A stretch of 64,000 bases of DNA from NCBI GenBank assembly GCA_965237785.1, contig OZ250159.1:4278001-4342000 (forward strand). The letters are read 5' to 3'. The translations under genes were made by a program, and so were the position numbers. Positions 61,872 to 64,000 of this stretch are shown piece after piece; the stretch's first letter is position 1; the number at the start of each line of letters is the position of its first letter. This DNA comes from UBA6522 sp965237785. Its GTDB lineage: Bacteria > Pseudomonadota > Gammaproteobacteria > Steroidobacterales > Rariloculaceae. Under the pieces are notes generated by a model. That model did no database searches. It saw nothing but the letters and a program-made list of their open reading frames with translations, and was not told the origin of the DNA.

Positions 61872-62069
61872 ACGACCCCAATTTTAGCCGGCTATTACCA
61901 CCGCTATTACAACCGCGTGGATCGACGCCAGGCTGACCGAAAAACCAAGGCGCGCCAGTATACCGAACTCCGGAAGGACGCGTCATTGGTCGGAAGACCC
62001 GGAGTTCCCAACTTGAATTGCTCCCCCCGTGCGATAGAGTGTCGATCGGACTTTCAATTGAGGCAGGTC

Positions 62070-62252
62070 ATGTCCAAACCCGATTCATCCGACAATCAGC
62101 AGGTCGTGGAACACCTCGCGGAAGAGGCCTTGTCTTCCGAAAAGCGCGAGGATATCTGGGCCATTCTAATCGCCGCGGGCATTCTTCTGCTCAGCGTCGC
62201 TTTTCCCACCCAGATCTATCATTTCTTCAGCCGGATCCTGTATCTCTTCTGA
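62070..62252 (+). CDS. Small single-helix membrane protein near the sulfur genes
   Basis: ATG 62070 follows AGG at a short distance; 60 residues. The first half is acidic and soluble (SKPDSSDNQQVVEHLAEEAL), the second half is one transmembrane helix (DIWAILIAAGILLLSVAFP) ending in an aromatic tail. It lies 50 bp upstream of the YeiH-type gene on the same strand and could be its small subunit. I recognise the general type only as small proteins encoded beside YeiH-like permeases, with low certainty. Confidence 0.65.
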   Translation: MSKPDSSDNQQVVEHLAEEALSSEKREDIWAILIAAGILLLSVAFPTQIYHFFSRILYLF

Positions 62253-62301
62253 CGACGGCATCTGACTGGTTTCTATCCGTATTCGATTGCATGAGGCTCA
62301 A

Positions 62302-63426
62302 GTGAAGCGACTAAAAGTTCTTTTCGTTCCCGACTGGGGCAAATTCGTTCCAGGATTCCTTTTTTGTCTGGGGTTTGCCTACTTTGGCATGAACCTGGAT
62401 CGTCTCATCGACAACTATCATACCGCCGGCGTGGCCTGGGCCACCTTTCTTTACGAAAGCGCGCAACTGAATTACGTGGCGATCCTGCTATTGGGCGGCA
62501 TTTTGATACGCAACACTCTGCCGATACCGAAAATACTGTATCCGGGAATCGGCATTGCCCGTCCGATCATCAAGCCCGGCATCATTATCCTGGGTGTGCA
62601 CTACGTCTGGGCCGATGTCGTCAGGGTCGGTAGCGTGGGCCTGGCCCTGACGGTCGTATTCATCTTCGGCACCGCCATTATTGTCATGTGGTTGTGCAAG
62701 AAATGGGGCGTCTCCGACGGGTTGGGGGGCATCATGGGCGCCGGAACCGGCGTATGCGGAGTCTCCGCGATCATTGCCACCTCACCCGTGGTCAAGGCAA
62801 GTCCGCTGGAAATGGCCTATGCCATCGGGACGGTTCTGCTCTTTGGAACCCTGATGTTGTTCACCATGCCTTATATAGGCGCCGGCATCGATTTATCGGA
62901 ATCGCAGTTCGGCGCCTGGACCGCCGTTGCGATCCTGAATACGGCGCAACTGGTGGCGGCGGCCGAGTGGTACGGCCCGGAGTCCAGGGATACCGCGGTG
63001 CTGATCAACGTGGCGCGAATCATGTTTTTGCCCGTAGTGGTGTTGTTCTCCCTTTGGTTCTACGTCCTGCGCACCGGCAGGCAGGAACCGGGTCGGGAAA
63101 TCAACAAATGGCAGTTGATGAAAGACAAGTTTCCCATCTTTATCCTTGGCTTTTTTCTGCTGGTGCTCCTGAACAGCCTGAATATCGAGTCGCTTGGCGG
63201 CCCCGGGATCGCAGGTTCACCCTTCTGGGCCATGAACGCGGTCTATACATGGTGCTTCGCCATCGGGTTTGCCGGCATCGGCCTTTCCATCTCCATTGAT
63301 GATATGAAGCAGGCCGGTGGCACGGCCTTCACGATCGGCATGGCGGCGTCCCTGGTGAAGATGGTATTGGGCCTGGGCGCGGTGCTGCTTATCGGCAGCC
63401 AGTTGCTGCGGGTGATTGGGGGTTGA
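62302..63426 (+). CDS. YeiH-family putative sulfate/anion exporter
   Basis: GTG 62302 follows GAGG, and is preferred to TTG 62287. The roughly 374-residue product has ten or so transmembrane helices. LLGGILIRNTLPIPKILYPG, the glycine-rich GAGTGVCGVSAIIATSPVV and the late GFAGIGLSISIDDMKQAGG are characteristic of the YeiH/Cons_hypoth698 family. Members have been linked to sulfate or sulfonate-related export; position opposite aprMBA supports removal of sulfate formed by sulfite oxidation (inference). Confidence 0.85.
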   Translation: MKRLKVLFVPDWGKFVPGFLFCLGFAYFGMNLDRLIDNYHTAGVAWATFLYESAQLNYVAILLLGGILIRNTLPIPKILYPGIGIARPIIKPGIIILGVHYVWADVVRVGSVGLALTVVFIFGTAIIVMWLCKKWGVSDGLGGIMGAGTGVCGVSAIIATSPVVKASPLEMAYAIGTVLLFGTLMLFTMPYIGAGIDLSESQFGAWTAVAILNTAQLVAAAEWYGPESRDTAVLINVARIMFLPVVVLFSLWFYVLRTGRQEPGREINKWQLMKDKFPIFILGFFLLVLLNSLNIESLGGPGIAGSPFWAMNAVYTWCFAIGFAGIGLSISIDDMKQAGGTAFTIGMAASLVKMVLGLGAVLLIGSQLLRVIGG

Positions 63427-63450
63427 CGGTTCATTGGGGGTTGATGGCTC
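63414..63450 (+). repeat. Short imperfect direct repeat spanning the end of the YeiH-type gene
   Basis: ATTGGGGGGTTGACGGTTC (63414-63432) is followed by ATTGGGGGTTGATGGCTC (63433-63450). The repeat includes the stop codon region and the start of the intergenic gap before the UspA gene. It probably arose by slippage and has no evident function. Confidence 0.6.
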
Positions 63451-63456
63451 ATTGCC

Positions 63457-63903
63457 GTGAAGATTCTTGTCTGTCTCGATGGCGAACCGCATAGCAGGAA
63501 GGCCATTCAACGGGCGATTCACCTGGGCCTGTCGCAGTCGGCAGAGGTCACGGGCCTGCATGTCGTCGACCCCTGGCTGAAAAAGTTCTACAACGAACTT
63601 TATGCCCAGGGGCGCAGGCAATACCTGGAATATGTGGATGAGTGCCTGCAGGCCAAAGCGGAGCAGGTGCGCAGGGAATTTAACGAGTTGTGCCTGGGGG
63701 AAGGATTGGAAGCCGGCTTCAGGGTTCGGCATGGGGAGCCGGTGACGGAAATCCTTGACGAAGTGCGCCGGGTTGCCCCGGACCTGCTCATCACCGGGAG
63801 CAAGGAGTTGAGCGGTTGGAGCAGGTTCCGGTCCGGGAATTTGCCGTTACGGCTCAGGAAGAAGGTAGGCAGGCAGACTTCAGTGGAGACTTGTCCGCCT
63901 TAG
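63457..63903 (+). CDS. Universal stress protein A family protein
   Basis: GTG 63457 starts a 148-residue UspA-fold protein with KILVCLDGEPHSRKAIQRAI at the N-terminus, VTGLHVVDPW and the nucleotide-binding-like DLLITGSKELSGWSRF (usual GxxGxS is degenerate here). A long charged central helix is present. It lies 30 bp downstream of the YeiH-type gene. UspA proteins often accompany anion permeases. Confidence 0.85.
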   Translation: MKILVCLDGEPHSRKAIQRAIHLGLSQSAEVTGLHVVDPWLKKFYNELYAQGRRQYLEYVDECLQAKAEQVRREFNELCLGEGLEAGFRVRHGEPVTEILDEVRRVAPDLLITGSKELSGWSRFRSGNLPLRLRKKVGRQTSVETCPP

Positions 63904-64000
63904 CCTGAAGTTCCCGCCATTTTCTCCGGTGATACTTGGTTAAGCGCTTGATTCAGATACAAAAGTCGCGCCACGCAGCCGCAGCGGCTCACGGTGAAGG

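Overview
The window looks like chromosomal DNA of a high-GC (about 60% by eye) gammaproteobacterium that oxidises reduced sulfur. The best evidence is the aprM-aprB-aprA cluster at the right end (membrane-anchored adenylylsulfate reductase, sulfur-oxidiser type), followed divergently by a YeiH-type membrane protein (proposed sulfate exporter) and a UspA protein. Other core genes are queF, bioF-bioD, a cysteine synthase, two trans-sulfuration-type PLP enzymes, a MOSC protein and an eight-haem cytochrome/TPR lipoprotein. Many exported proteins (NHL propellers, DUF6152, dihaem cytochrome c, GlcG/HbpS, SnoaL-like, lectin-hydrolase) fit a free-living or host-associated marine lifestyle; that part is inference.

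Layout. 1-857: end of an SLC13-type anion transporter. About 933-17072: a mosaic, decayed mobile island with an AT-rich left edge, IS21 and other IS remnants, a lone tyrosine recombinase, a YD-repeat (RHS-like) protein ending in a lytic transglycosylase-like domain plus a partner gene, a TrwC-type relaxase broken by two frameshifts, a TraD-like membrane protein, a possible transfer-origin region, and two tandem integrases of which one is truncated. Two fragments of a single DUF6152-type gene lie at the two edges of the island, same strand and in the right order, so the island seems to sit inside that gene. 17092-25389: core genes. 25390-30293: decayed and defence-like DNA (TonB receptor remnant, frameshifted unknown gene, zeta-toxin-like ATPase, antitoxin-like/AbiJ-HEPN-like fusion, DUF1156 stub). 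30322-42163: exported-protein genes. 42348-55507: an eleven-gene operon-like block. 55788-64000: cyclase-family enzyme, biotin and sulfur genes.

The most interesting part is 42348-55507. It encodes two lipoproteins, an atypical Ser/Thr kinase, a membrane TPR protein, a protein with an FHA-like region plus four PEGA repeats and a formylglycine-enzyme-like domain, a small secreted protein, a TolQ/MotA-like channel protein, an actin-like-FHA protein, two von Willebrand factor A proteins whose single N-terminal membrane helix carries an aspartate placed as in TolR/ExbD/MotB, and an OmpA-type protein. I infer an ion-driven envelope machine with cytoplasmic phospho-signalling and periplasmic VWA heads. 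It recalls the TPP regulatory branch of type VI secretion and the Tol/Mot/Zorya stators, but core genes of those systems are absent.

Two long genes are out of frame at short tandem repeats (a 38-bp duplication in the YD-repeat gene; a 2-bp-short unit in a 21-bp repeat array in the first gene of the operon). Removing one repeat unit restores each reading frame, so phase variation, recent decay or assembly error are all possible.
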